DNA of 64,000 nt from Phaeoceros laevis (lineage: Eukaryota; Anthocerotophyta; Anthocerotopsida; Notothyladales): the NCBI GenBank assembly GCA_049999765.1, contig JBNGIQ010009485.1, positions 482,344-546,343 of the forward strand. The letters run 5' to 3'. Within the stretch, counting starts at the first letter, position 1. Each line of letters begins with the position of its first letter. The position numbers and the translations under genes are program-made. This document shows, piece after piece, positions 21,792 through 33,800 of this stretch. The notes below the pieces were generated by a model. It worked only from the letters and a program-made list of their open reading frames with translations. It was not told the origin of the DNA and did no database searches.

Positions 21792-23023
21792 GTAGTAGTC
21801 AGCTTACACACGGCATCTGGTGAAACCTCTCTAATTGAATGAATTAGGGTGGCAGATATTACCTCCTCCGCTCTCTCTTCCCAGAAGACATTCTTAGCAA
21901 TCAGCTCGTCTGCAACCCAGTCCAGCTGAACTCATGAGTTTCAAGAAATGCAGGTGACAGTGCGTAACCACGCTTCCCTTGTGCATTGAGAAGCACACGA
22001 AATTACTGACCCGGAGGAGGGCCAAGTTTGTGCACTTCTGGTGCCACCCTAAGGGTTGACAGACGCTTGTACCATTCGTCCATGGTCATCAAAGGACTCC
22101 ATTGGCCTTGCTTCAAGCATGACGCGCGAAGCGGACCAGACCTAATCCTCATTCCTCAGCCAGTGTTATTTGTTAATTCTGCAAGTCAGCAGCCACCTCC
22201 CACACGCCGGGCACAGACCTGCCGAAGTGCTAGGTGAAAGTCGAGACATAATTCCAACAAGGAGTTCTCATCCGCCATTGGCCCCCGCCGTAGTGAACGA
22301 GCCTCCTAGCCCAAGGGAGGGATGAAGTTAGCCCCAGCATGAAACTATAGCTTTTGATGAGAGTACTTCCTAGTACTCAGGAAACCGGTGAAACCTCTTG
22401 TGGATATCTGGGTGACTGATTCCAGGGTGACCGGCACAACCACTTCACTCGTCCCCAAATTTGTGCACCCCAGCTCAAACTTGCGGCATGCTTATGTGTA
22501 ACATGCTATTTTGTCTGCTAACTGGCATCATAAAAGAGACTAGGATCTGACCACAGGGATGAAGGCTGGAGGCAGAGTAACAGAGAAGTACATTCACCAG
22601 ACAATCGGCAGGGGTAGCGTCCTGTTGTCTAGATTGCTCCAATTCAAACCACCCTTTCAGCTCGTACTGCCTAGGCATCACAGCCTAAACCGAGTACTCC
22701 AATCTGTGCATAACTTGCCCGCCCTAAACCGTTTGGCTGGACAGGCACTGATCCACCGCCGTTTCTTGCCTACTGCCGTTGTGGCCAGGTCAGGAGGCAG
22801 ATCTTAGTTGCAAGGCACTATTCTGATGTTCACGAAGACTGCAACGTGTGGCCTGAGGCTATCGACGTAGCAGATCTGCAGCTCCAAAGGTGGGTCACGA
22901 TTTGTACTCTGGTTGAAGTTTATTTGAAGACTAGCGCTGTGCATGGCTATGTCCACATGGTTTGTTACGGGGATATCCTAGAAATGGCGTCAAGTTAGGC
23001 GTGGCTCAAGTAGTCTCGACAAT
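21792..23023. other. 5' flank of PPR gene 2 with a copy of the PPR gene 1 upstream block
   Basis: Reverse-complemented, 22590-22815 matches about 1640-1880 (GGCAAGAAACGGCGGTGGAT, GCAAGTTATGCACAGATTGG, GAATTGGAGCAATC). At the position of PPR gene 1's start (CAATATGGCGCTGCGCC) this copy reads CAACAGGACGCTACCCC, so the ATG is gone. A 68-residue open frame (22681-22475, minus) overlaps the block but resembles nothing known. No other gene is seen. Confidence 0.6.
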
Positions 23024-24203
23024 TCATACTTGGATGGCAGCCCTGGCCCATGGAGGAAGGGGAGCAACGACATGAAGGTCGGCAGAAGTTTCTGGGTGCT
23101 TGAAGGACAGGCTTCCAGCATGAAGACAATGCGCATTGTTAGTAATTCCTTCAGTGCAGTGAGGCCCCCCGTATTTAACATCGCCTAGCAAAGGTATGCC
23201 TAAGTACAAGCACTGCAATCGTATTTGATGCGTCCTCCCTGTCAACGGGAAAGCTGTGAAGAGAAACTTTCTGCTTTCAGGCAATGCTCCCACTTCGTAC
23301 ACAGATGTGTCCCCAAACCCTGAATAAGCATCCCCAAGATGGAACGAGTCCTGAAAGATTCTCGGCCCAGTCACAACCAACTCTTGTTCATCGTGGTCAT
23401 GGCCCTGTTGAGAAACGCCTTCCGGTGGCCCTGTTAAGACTCCCTTGCTTTTACAGTCGTGCTCTGCTCTGTCATGAAACATTTCCTTTGGCATCTGAGC
23501 GAAGCCCTGGGAGATTTCTTGCTGTGCACGCGCAGTATCAGAATTTTCTGCTCCTCTGGTGATTGTGGAAATAACAAACCGTGTCTTCATTTCCTTCACC
23601 ACGGATCCGCCCCTGCCTACAAGCTTTTTGCCTATGTCAGAGACGGGGAAAACATTGTATACCCCGAATTCGGACCTTCCATGGCCAGATGTAACAGTGA
23701 TAGCCCTCCATTTCGGCAGGCATCCCGTGCAGAGGCCAAAGTAACACTTTGCCATTTTTCTCTTGGTAAAAAGCTGACCAAGCTTCCGGGAGATCTCTTT
23801 GGCCTTCGATATAATCAACACTCCGCTTGTATCACGATCCAAGCGATTTGCGAGGTGAAGCTGAGAAGAATCTGCAAGGTGTAGCAGCAGACGTTGCTCT
23901 AAGTAAATCGCACTCACATTGGCACCCGCAGAAATAAGAAATGTGGAACCGGGAGCTCAGAAGACCTGCTGAGTCCATGACCGAGGGTGCAGAAGCCAGC
24001 ACATGGCCGGAGTAGATGCCGCTGGGCTTGTTCACCAGCAGAAGCCACTCATCTTCGAACAGAATGTCATGCCTGGAGATAGCAGGCCCCGATTGCATTG
24101 CCGCCTCAGCCACAAGAGCCCTCTGGTACTCCACCGCTCTGGCTTGCTCGAGGCGGCGTGGCGTTAACGCGACTGGAGCATGAAGCGCCCCAGGCAGTGC
24201 CAT
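23024..24203 (-). CDS. RluA-family RNA pseudouridine synthase
   Basis: Two exons: 24203-23966 and 23898-23024 (67-base intron; join MDSA/EQRLLL in phase). Exon 1 has the N-terminal strand LLVNKPSGIYSGHV. Exon 2 begins near the catalytic motif LHLANRLDRDTSGVLI; the Asp of RLDRDTSG is the nucleophile of this family. It also contains the conserved TGRTHQIRLQCLYLGIPLLGD and LHAGSLSFKHP. Between these lies a long variable insert (GHGRSEFGVYNVFPVSD, then a polar stretch), as in the plant 'RNA pseudouridine synthase' subfamily. It converts specific uridines to pseudouridine in RNA. No strong transit peptide is obvious, so the compartment is unclear. It is divergently arranged with the epimerase gene, 394 bases between starts. 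Confidence 0.9.
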
Positions 24204-24597
24204 GGTTCATACAAGAGTACCGCCCCCGGCACGCGGCAGAGATAAGGGTGTGCCGCGTCAGCCCGGCATTCTCGTCTTCACTGCACCATTGCACTTTCAC
24301 TTATCCGCGACAGCTGGCTTCGGTATCTATGATTTCCCTCTTGGCGTGCTTGAATCGTTCGCCTTCCGCACACAGCGAACTCCCCGCCTGACATTCCGGA
24401 CAATTTCATCAAAGGATGCGGTCTCAGCCTCCTCGCCACCCTGAGTCGACCACCGCTCTCCTCCGGTGAAGTTGGAAGCATTGTAGGCGATGCAATTGAG
24501 GTCCGCTTGCGCAGCAATTCCACTTGGGAGGGCAAAAGGTTGGGGGCTGTGGCCGCACTGTAAGATTTAGCCTAAGCTGAGACGCTAATCACATAGA

Positions 24598-25631
24598 ATG
24601 CTGCGCCGGTTTCTCGCTCCTGTGCCAAGGTTGGCTGCAGCAACCTGCAGTTCTTCGTCCCTTGAAGCTTGGAATTCGCCACTTTGGAGAGTTGTCTCTC
24701 CATACATGACAAATGCGAGGTACTCAACCTCGACTCAGGTGTGTTTTTCGGCACGACTGCAATTGTGCAGCAATTGCTCTCTGTTTCTTTTGAGTTGCGA
24801 AGGTCTCCCTGACAATTGGGTGTCTGAGGATGATACGCTTAGGTTTTTACAAGTAGATAGCAGCTTTTGGACGTCGTTCTGATCAAAGACAGTGGATCAG
24901 ATGTCTCAGCACGTCGGAACTGGGAGTGGAGGGCGCAGTGGGAACCCAGCCGTGAGGCCCCCACCAGAGATTCCCTTTGCCGTCAAAGGTCTCAAGCACA
25001 TAGCAGTTGCCGTTCCTGATCTCGCTGCAGCTGCCGAGCACTACCGGAGTGCTTTTGGTGCTCACGTAAGCGATCCTCAGGTACGTCAGGTTCCAGATTC
25101 GCTTGCCAGGTTTACGATAGTGTGATACTTTCCCGCACCTGAAGCATCACCTTGTGCTGGATTGTCTGTTGCTTCAGGCTCTACCTGATCATGGGGTTAC
25201 AAGTGTCTTCGTGCTATTGCCCAACGTGAGCATAGAGCTGCTGCACCCACTGGGGGACAAGAGCCCGATTTCAAAGTTTCTGGAAAGGAATCCGAAGGGT
25301 GGCATTCACCACATTTGTCTTGCGGTGAGTTATCTTCAGAACTAGGCCTTGCAGAAGGAGTAGGGTATGCAGCCATCGCGGAGGTAGTGCATTTTTGTCA
25401 TAATATTGCTGATATGGGGCGATCTCCTTTCAGGTCGACAATCTGAACACCGCGGTTGATCATCTGAGTGGTTTGGGGATATCAAGTGTAGGCGATGGAC
25501 AGCCTAAGATAGGAGCAGAAGGTGAGCCTGTCTTGTTTCTCCATCCGAAGGATAACTTTGGGGTTCTTACAGAGTTACAGCAGGCGAACCCTGGAATAAG
25601 AGAGGAAGTACTGCATGTGGCGTACGTTTAG
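24598..25631 (+). CDS. MCEE: Methylmalonyl-CoA epimerase (mitochondrial)
   Basis: Four exons: 24598-24738, about 24901-25080, 25178-25324, 25434-25631 (TAG). The exon 2 acceptor could also be at 24888. Exon 1 is a typical mitochondrial presequence (MLRRFLAPVPRLAAATCSS). The body is a VOC/glyoxalase-fold protein: LKHIAVAVPDLAAAAEHYRS, SIELLHPLGDKSPISKFLE, GGIHHICLA/VDNLNTAVDHL, VLFLHPKDNFGVLTELQQA. His (HIAV), Glu (IELLHPLG), His (HHIC) and Glu (LTELQQ) are the metal and catalytic positions of the family. It interconverts (R)- and (S)-methylmalonyl-CoA, the step before B12-dependent methylmalonyl-CoA mutase in propionate breakdown. Spliceosomal introns argue against bacterial contamination. 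Most flowering plants lack this pathway. Confidence 0.88.
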
Positions 25632-26027
25632 ACTGTGTTGAGGCATGATGGTGGTTTGATGATATCTGGACAAGCTTGTGAATTATGAGGAAGGTGATTT
25701 ATGCAAATTTAAGGTGGTGGTGTCTGAGTTTGAAGAGGTGAAGATCCAGTGAAGGTCATATATATTACTTGGATTCTAAGGTGAAGATCAGACGTCTTGT
25801 TTGCAGGTTTGCAGTAGTACAAACCTGTAAACCATATATTGTACATATTATGTGAAATGTAAACAACCTATCCTAGGCCGGAGGTCATCGTGTGCCCTGG
25901 TTATAAAGAGGCGCATGACCAATTCCATGGCTACTCCAAATCATTAGCTTTCGCATGTTCAAAGATTTGTAAGTCACTGCAGAGCATCGTCGTAGTTTAT
26001 GTTCGAAATATTCCATCATATGCAGAT
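25632..26027. other. Short intergenic region
   Basis: Between the converging epimerase (+) and coiled-coil (-) genes; no gene seen. Confidence 0.4.
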
Positions 26028-29000
26028 TCATGTCTCAGCTTTTGCAGAATACAACTTCGTGGCTCTGCTCAAACATCTTGTTTGCCTGCGCTCTAAGTCC
26101 TCCATCTCAGCCTTGAACCACGTGTTATGGTCTCGACACGAATTCAAGATAGGAATCTTTCCAGCCGGAATTCCATCAATAGTTGGCTCTAGAGGATGGT
26201 CGAGGGACTGAATCACAATGATGACACTTCAGCCTCAATTCAGGAAACTTGCGAAGGTACGGTAAAGAACATTGTAAATCGTATATACCCATTTCATGCC
26301 CTGTGCAAGAGCTAGCTGGACTTCAAGCTCACGAACCCGCACCAGTAGCTGGTTTTGGCTAACCGTCAAGTTTGCCTCCAATTTGCAAGCCTGACTCAAT
26401 TTCTGCAAAAGATCGCCTGCTATTAGAACGGGAGTACTCGAGCACTCGAGCAATGGTGCACAAAAGATCCACCAGTAGAGACAGCTTCGAGCCGAGCGCG
26501 ACCTTTTTCAAAAAATGGACCTCGTGGACAAGCTTTTTTCTTTCGTCTTTCAACGCACTCACTTCCCTTTTCACAAGTTCCGTCTTCTCCATCTTCCAGC
26601 TCCTCTGCACTCAACATTGAGGGACTTTGTCTAGTTTATTGCTGGCAGGTGATGGTAAAAAAAAGCTGATGCAGATGCTCTCCCACCGTGAGATTCAGAG
26701 GGCAGGGAGAAAAATCACCATAAGACTGTTATCGAACACCTGGACGGACCTGTGCATCTTCCATCAGGCGAGACTGGTTGACCAAGTCCTTGGATCTTAG
26801 ACCATTCAGCTCTTCAATTTCAGATTTCATCCTCCCCAATTTCCTCTGAAGCTCATCAATGGTGGTTCTGGAAAAGGCCCACTTTGTTATCCACAAAGTT
26901 GTTTCCATCAGACCAGGGGTGAGGGATGCAGAATTACTTGTTTTCAGCATTTCGACTTTGAGTCTCTTGGTACTTGACGACGGCATCTTGCAGTTGAGAC
27001 CTTAGCACCTCATTTTCGCCCTGAAGCTTTGCACTTTCTTTCTCGGCAGCCGCCAGGGTATGCCTGGTGTCCCTGCACTCAAGTTTTGACTCAGCCAAGT
27101 CCCTCCGCAAAGTTTCGTATTCCTGCTTGGTTTGACAATTGTTCGTAGCAAGTTTAAGAAACACAGTGAAGCAATATTAATGACCCAATCAGAAAGGGGA
27201 ACTGATCAGTCAGCTTACCGTGGTGACACTTCTTGGTCCTTCCCATTGCTTGAGCTCATCGTTGTGTGCAGATTGCTCTAGTTGTTTAATCTTGCCACGA
27301 AGGTCAGTGATCTCAGCTTCAAGACTTCTCCTAAGGTCTCTCTGTCTGTCTTCTTCTGCATGCATTCCTTGGTTCACGTTTTGCAGCTTACGTTCCACCT
27401 CCTCCCTCAGAGATATTTGTTCCTGTCGCTTCTCCCTGTGAGTGAGAAGAAGAGTCAGAGATAGCACATCAGAATGATACTGCTTGTTCCTGCTGCCTAC
27501 TTAGCACAATATACTTACTCCATTATCCGCTTTTCTTTCTCCAGCTCATCCAAGCTGGCATCCCTTTGCTCAACTAGGGCAAGCACTTTCTCCTGTGATG
27601 CTGCCGCTGATGCCAGCGCATTGTCAAGCTGAGCCTGCAACACCATGTTCTGCACAAGCATCTAGCTAACATGAGGTCTTCGAACGAGTCATGCGAGGCC
27701 GTTAATACAGCTTTTCATAGACCACTTCGCACAAGAACCAAGGCATGACCTACTTCTGCCAACCTTATGAGCGAGGTCACCTGCTTGCTGCCGGCTAGCC
27801 TTGTCCTCCAACTTCAAGGCAACGACTTCTCTTGCATGGTCCAGCTCCATTGCTTGTGTGTGGATTAGCAATTTCTCCTTGTCCAGCCTGAAAAGAGGTG
27901 TCATATAGTCACCAGCCCCAGGATCAACTACACTGTTGTCTTGTCAGCTGGTCTTTGCTGATGCTTACCCAACTCTTTGCAAAGATTCCATGAGCTCCCC
28001 GTTTTCTGTTGTTAGACGTGTAATCTCCACCTCCATATTCTTCATATTCCTTTGAGTTTCTGCTGCTAGATCTGCATGCCAGAAAGACAGCTGTCTCAAC
28101 GGTCTCTACAGGTATTCGTCAATCAGGAATCACATTCACTCTCCAGTCTTTATAGCACATGGCATCCTTACTGTTGGCGTGTTTACAATTGTTGTCCAAG
28201 GCACCAATCTCCTTGGCATGGGTTAACGCCTGTCACCCCCAAAGATGCTAAATTGCTCATGGATACCAGATCACAGCAGAGTCGGAAGCATTGGCATCGA
28301 CAAAGAAGCATTTCCAAAGCTGACCTGTTCCTGCAACTGCTTTTGGAGTTTTTGCATCTCATCGCAGTTTTCTGATGCTGTCCCCTGGTCAAAAGGTACT
28401 GTGTCACTGCTATGTACTCGCTCTGTCGTTGGAAGAAAAACGGCCATGCAGAACGTGCATTTAGGGTTGACAAGACAGAAAAGCACAGTTCATCCACCCC
28501 CAGTCCAGAAATCATTTCCGGGTGAAGATAGCCCAGCAGTAGTACATTTTTATTTTGTAGCTTCTCCAATTCTTCCTGCAAAGCATCATGATCGTCTGAC
28601 AGCGCAATGAACAGCTGCTTGAGCTGCAAATGTTTTCAGGTCACATCCTGTCGGGTCAGACTTGTTCCAGGCCATTGGCAATGTCAGTGAATCCATAAGC
28701 GTGAGAAGGCACCTGCTCAAAGTTGTCACGGAGAGCAATATTTTGTCCCAGAACTTTGTTCACGTAGTAAGCGCGCACTTCTCGCCTAGACCGTGCCGGT
28801 AGCATTTCCGAGGTTCCGGCCAAATTCTCTCTCATGTCCTCGAGAATATCTGCCTCCGTTAATGAATCGAGGTCCTCATCACCCACGCCCTCAGAAGGAG
28901 ACAAAGCCTCAGACGAGGAGAAGAATGGGACACAAGCCATGCGAGATTTTCGTCTGTGGGCACAGGCACGAGCATCCCTTGCCTGTCAATCTCATGCATA

Positions 29001-29275
29001 CCACCTAATCCAACACAGCAATGAGATGCGTGATAGCGGGCTCACCGTGGTCGTGTGTGCTCGTTACTAGGCCCTTCAAGATCCTTTTTGCCCTTGGACT
29101 TTTTGAAGAAACTCATTTCGTTCTCGTGTTCCTTCAACAATCGGCTCGGAGAATCGTCGTGGCACAACCTTCGGATTTCTAGCCCGGTTTTGGAGTTGGT
29201 TATGACTTCAGGACCCAAGGGAAAGAAGAGGGTGGTTCGTTTTCTGTCCGACTGGACCGAAATGGACACGGACAT
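26028..29275 (-). CDS. Long coiled-coil protein, multi-exon (function not recognised)
   Basis: The ATG at 29275 starts MSVSISVQSDRKRTTLFFPL. At least a dozen coding blocks follow on the minus strand, at roughly 29275-29050, 28940-28660, 28625-28555, 28385-28325, 28070-27970, 27890-27755, 27640-27525, 27440-27225, 27150-26945, 26880-26750, 26610-26480 and 26400-26300, with a possible last block at 26216-26028. Most are heptad-rich: LREEVERKLQNVNQGMHAEE, IDELQRKLGRMKSEIEELNG, LRRDLAESKLECRDTRHTL, VRELEVQLALAQ. The N-terminal part is acidic and non-coiled (DEDLDSLTEADILEDMRENL). No known domain is evident. It shares a ~1.5-kb intergenic region head-to-head with another coiled-coil gene, so a related structural role (cytoskeleton, centriole) is possible but unproven. 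Exon borders are approximate. Confidence 0.55.
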
Positions 29276-30809
29276 GGGCACACAACCTAACCTAGTCAGT
29301 CTACTCTAGTTACAACGTTGCATGGTCAGGTCAAACGGTCAACCTGAAGCTGTGCTTCCCGGCTTGTCCTAAGACTCCTAGTGTTGCCTCGTATTTACTA
29401 CGAGTTCTTGGATTGGTCCTGCTGAAGTGAATAAAATGGTTTGTGTCAGCTACATGGGAGTTGTTACTACTTAGTAGGGCTGCTCCGATAACCGATTTCT
29501 GAATATCCTCTTTTCAAATAAATACACAGCCGACGTATCCTCATATTCTTCTAGAAGAAGAAGGAACTTCATGACGTCCTTGACATTTGTGATACATATG
29601 TAACAATGCCGAGCAGTGGCTGGCCAGGGAAGTGTTTGCATGAAAGTGCACATGAAAGTGTCTACATGAAAGTGAACTGGGAAGTGTCTACATGAAAGTG
29701 AAATATGTGGGACATTACAAGGACAAAACATGTTAATAAAGCCAGACTTAGAGTTCTAAAGAAGAAAGCAGATTGCCACTTCCGAAATTTCGGTAATAAA
29801 TTGGCGTAATTTTTGCTCAAATTTGGAAGTATTTTAAATTGTGTTAGAGTGCTTTGAAGAGCTTGAAAGAACGTAATACAACGTTATGACTCTTTTAAAA
29901 CAAAAAGAAACACAAGCAGATGTGTTTTAGGCAACGCAAAAGAAGCATGGGGCTAGTGCTAAAAGAGTGAAAATGTAAACGTATATTTACTATGAAATTG
30001 AAATAATTAACAAGTCCGGTGGTTGTCACGTGCCGTGTCCCAAGACTGGGAAGCACGGCTTCACCTCGCTCGTTTCAAACAAGCCGCGCGGGACATGGTT
30101 GCCCGTTGTGAATGTGAATGCGAGTATGGTAATCGAGGCTCCCTTTCCATCGCTCACAGAAAACGCCTACTGCGTATTAGCTGACTGAGGGCTTTGAGTA
30201 ACGCAGCGGCATTCCCTTTGAAGCGGTAACAGAAATAGGAGGCTGGAGATGTTTTCGGGTTGTGGTCATTCGTTCGGTATTCCAAAGTGGGGCGGATGAA
30301 GATGGTGTTCAATGGCTGGCTGCTGTAATTCCGAACTGCGTCTCAGGGACGCTTCGCAAGCGGTCAAGGGGCGTCTTTGGACTTCTTGGACATTCCTCCT
30401 TGTGTTCAATTTGGGGAGGTGTTGATCATGAGGACTGCAAAAGATAGACAACACAGAGAAGACGAACGAGTGTTGTGCCAAACAAGGTAAACCATCTCAT
30501 GTTCGATGTTACCGCACGCTTTCAGACAACCTGATGACCCTTTTTGCTGGAACGACTAAAGGGCCTCTCGTCGATGTACTGAGGTTTTTTGTTGGTTGCC
30601 TGCAAGGGAAGCAGGATCAAGCGGGTAACCGCCAGTGTCATAACATAGCTAATTGCACAGGCTGTGGTCTGGGCAAAGCACTTGTATACCAAGAGCAGGT
30701 CTTCCACCTGTGTGATTCGTTTGTCCTATACAGGCATTGAATTTTGACGAGAAAAGCGTGGTGTTGAGGAACAAGGGCCTTCATACCGTGCTCACAGAGG
30801 CCATAGCAA
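29276..30809. other. Intergenic region between two divergent coiled-coil genes
   Basis: No gene. It holds four CATGAAAGTG words within 29639-29702, and an AT-rich core at 29740-30010. CCTGAAGCTGTGCTTCCC (29346-29363) faces a near-inverse GGGAAGCACGGCTTCACC (30048-30065), so a small inserted element of about 720 bases is possible. Confidence 0.45.
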
Positions 30810-33800
30810 TGAGGTGTGTTTCAATCATGTCCGCTAAGTCTGACGGTGGACCTAATCGTTGTTGCAAACTTCTTTCTCAACCAGCTTTTAGCTCATCGAT
30901 GCCGCAACTCCGTTTTGGAAGGCAGGTCACAAGGCGTGGAATTACGGGTGCGCCACTTGTCAGAGCAGCTTCGCACAAAGGATGCCGAAGTGGCGGCGTT
31001 GCGCTCTCAGATCGGCTTGCTGACCAGCGACTTCAAGTACAATCTCAAGCTTCTCAAAGAACGAGATTGGGAGCTGGATCAAAACGAGCATCAAATGGTA
31101 GCTTTTCAGAAATTGATCAGCAGCAAAGAAGTGGCACCTCTGCCTTCAGGAGCACACTTGTGTGCCTGCTCATCTCCTCGCCTATCTGAAACGCAGAAAG
31201 AGATGCTGAAGAAAATAGCAGAGAAGGAAAAAGAGCACAAACAGTCCCTTGCTGAAATTGCGAAGTTCAAAGAATATGCAGAACGAGATCGTGGGAGTAT
31301 TGTTGAATTGAAAGAAACTCTTGGACAGTACCAGGACGCTGTGAGTCCACAGCACGCCGAAAATGTAGTTCTACTGCAGCCACTTCCTGCTAATTGCGTG
31401 CTAAGAATAACTGGCTTGCGGCTGAAGTGCAGGTGCACACTGTAAGACAAAGGCTTGACGAAGCTCGGCAGATGCGCGATCAGGAGCTTTCTCATCATCA
31501 GTCCGAGCGTGAGCTCCTACAAGGAAGTAGGCTAAGGACCGTGTTTCCCAATTTCTTGATACAAGCATTGAATATGACATTTGTGGAAATTAGTACATCA
31601 GATGAAGACTAGGATTTCAGAACTAATGTGATCCGCCTTGACAGAGTTGCATAGGCAAGATGAAGAGCTTAGAGCAGAAATAGAAGTTGCACGGAAGGAG
31701 GCCGCAGCAGCATGTGAACGCAAGTGGTCCAAGCTTCTTCATGAGTGCAACCAGTCAGTGGCCGCACTCGTGACCGAGAAGGGGACGCTCTTGTTGCAGA
31801 AAAGGCAACTGGTATAGTAGGGGTCGTTTAGAAGTGATCTTTGGGGGTAATCCTTTTATCTTGCTTCAGCATCTGAAGGGCGTTGGTATGTTCGTATTTT
31901 GACAGGAGAAAGACCTCGAGGGGATGAGGGAACAAGTAAGACAGCTGCAGCAAACCGTTGCTGATCTTTCTTCAGTTACTGGAGAAAGTAGGAAGGAGTG
32001 CGTGATCTTAAGGGATCAGCTGGAGACCCTGAAAGTGACTCTTCTCTCATTAATTTCATCTTAGTTCGGTTGCTGCTGTCTCCTCTGGTTCAAGCTGTCT
32101 AGCTAGTCCACATAATAGACCTGTTGCACTGAAAAGATTACCAGACTTCAGAGCAACTACTGCTTCTACAGCGGCTTTAATTTGCCATGGTTTGCTGGCC
32201 AACCTTTCAAGTTCCATTGTCTGAGTGAATGTATAGTTTGGAAAATAGGTGGAGATTCACTGTAAAGTTGACGAGTTGGAGAATGAGAGGCGAAGAGTGA
32301 CAGAGCTGGAGCACGAAAGAGAGTGCAACGCCACTAGAATTGCAGGGCTGGAGCATGAAAGGAGCCATATCGAAGACTCCATCAGACAAAGGCTAACTGC
32401 AGAACATGAAAGTGCAGTTCGAGATTTGTATTCTCAGCTTCAGTATGCGGAACATAGACTTGTAGAGCAGAATGAAGTCGAGGCACGGTGGGTTTTTCAG
32501 GTGCTCATGCCTTTTCAGTATGCATCAGATACTCGGTTTCCAAGTCTGAAGGATAAGTAATGTTTTTATCTCTCAAGGTCCATTGAAGAGAATGCCAAGC
32601 ATATGCGTGAGATGGACCAGCTTCGAAATGATGCCGAGAATGAGGCTGCTCACTATGCCAAAGAAGTGGAACGGCTGCATGAGGATGCCCAAAACCACAA
32701 TGCTATCTATGCCCAGGAACTTGAAAAGCTGAAACAAGATGCCCAGAATCAAGCAACAATGTAAGCTCCCTCACCTATCGCTGATTTAATTTTGTACATC
32801 AAGCTTCATCTCAAAGTATCGTGGCAATGTCCCCCTCAGGTTTGCCAGAGAAATTGCGGTTCTAAGAGAGGTGAATTTGTGTCCTTGCAAAGCCCGGGCC
32901 CAGTCATATGAGACAGACGAGCGGGTATAGCGATTCGTTCCCTCGCAATTTACAGGATGCGAACTATGAGTCAAGATACTTAGCATAGATTGTTTTGCTT
33001 GACATGTGTGACATTTCTATAGCCCAGCCGTATTCACGGGCCTGGCTGCTAGTCATTGATACCTAGGCTCATCAGGCCGGAGACAACATACTGAAAGACT
33101 TGCATGTTGCACTGGAGCAGGGCCCACAAGCAGCAACTAGGAGGGAGAAGGTTGTAGATACCGGTCAAACTCAATGCAATCCTACTCTGAATTATGCAAC
33201 AACCGCGGGGCAACATTCAGCAGCAGGCCTAGGTAGAGTAGGTGAGATTGCACAAAATGCACCCTTTCATGAGCAATTTAGCAAAGGAGACAGCTATAGT
33301 GAGGAAGTTTCAGAGCTAGAAGAGGAAGACAGTTATGGGCAAAATGCTATTGGAGACCTTGACATATCACCAACGGAAGCAAGCAACAGGTTTGCAAATG
33401 ACACCGATCACTACAGAGTGCGGATGGTTTTGGAGGCTGAAAACAGATTTCTGAGGGAAAACCTGAAGGAGCTACAGCATCAGAATGCAACTGTGGGGAA
33501 GATCATATTTGACTTGAGGCGAGAATTGGAAACAGCAGGGCTTCTTAAACCGTCTAGTAACTGGGGGAGCAATCTTTCTGGGAAAGGTGCTCCAACACCG
33601 AAAGAGCTCTCACCTCCCGCAGAAGATGTCTCTCCTAGTCATTCTTCTCCTAAAAGGTCCAGCTTTCTTGCCCTTCCTACAGTGTATGGCATAATCCTGT
33701 TCGGACATTGGTTTTTGCTTATGTATCAGCTCTCTGCCCACACGAGTTGTGTCAATTTGCAGGCCAGCGGTGAGTCGTAGCTTTGGGTCAGCAAACCAGA

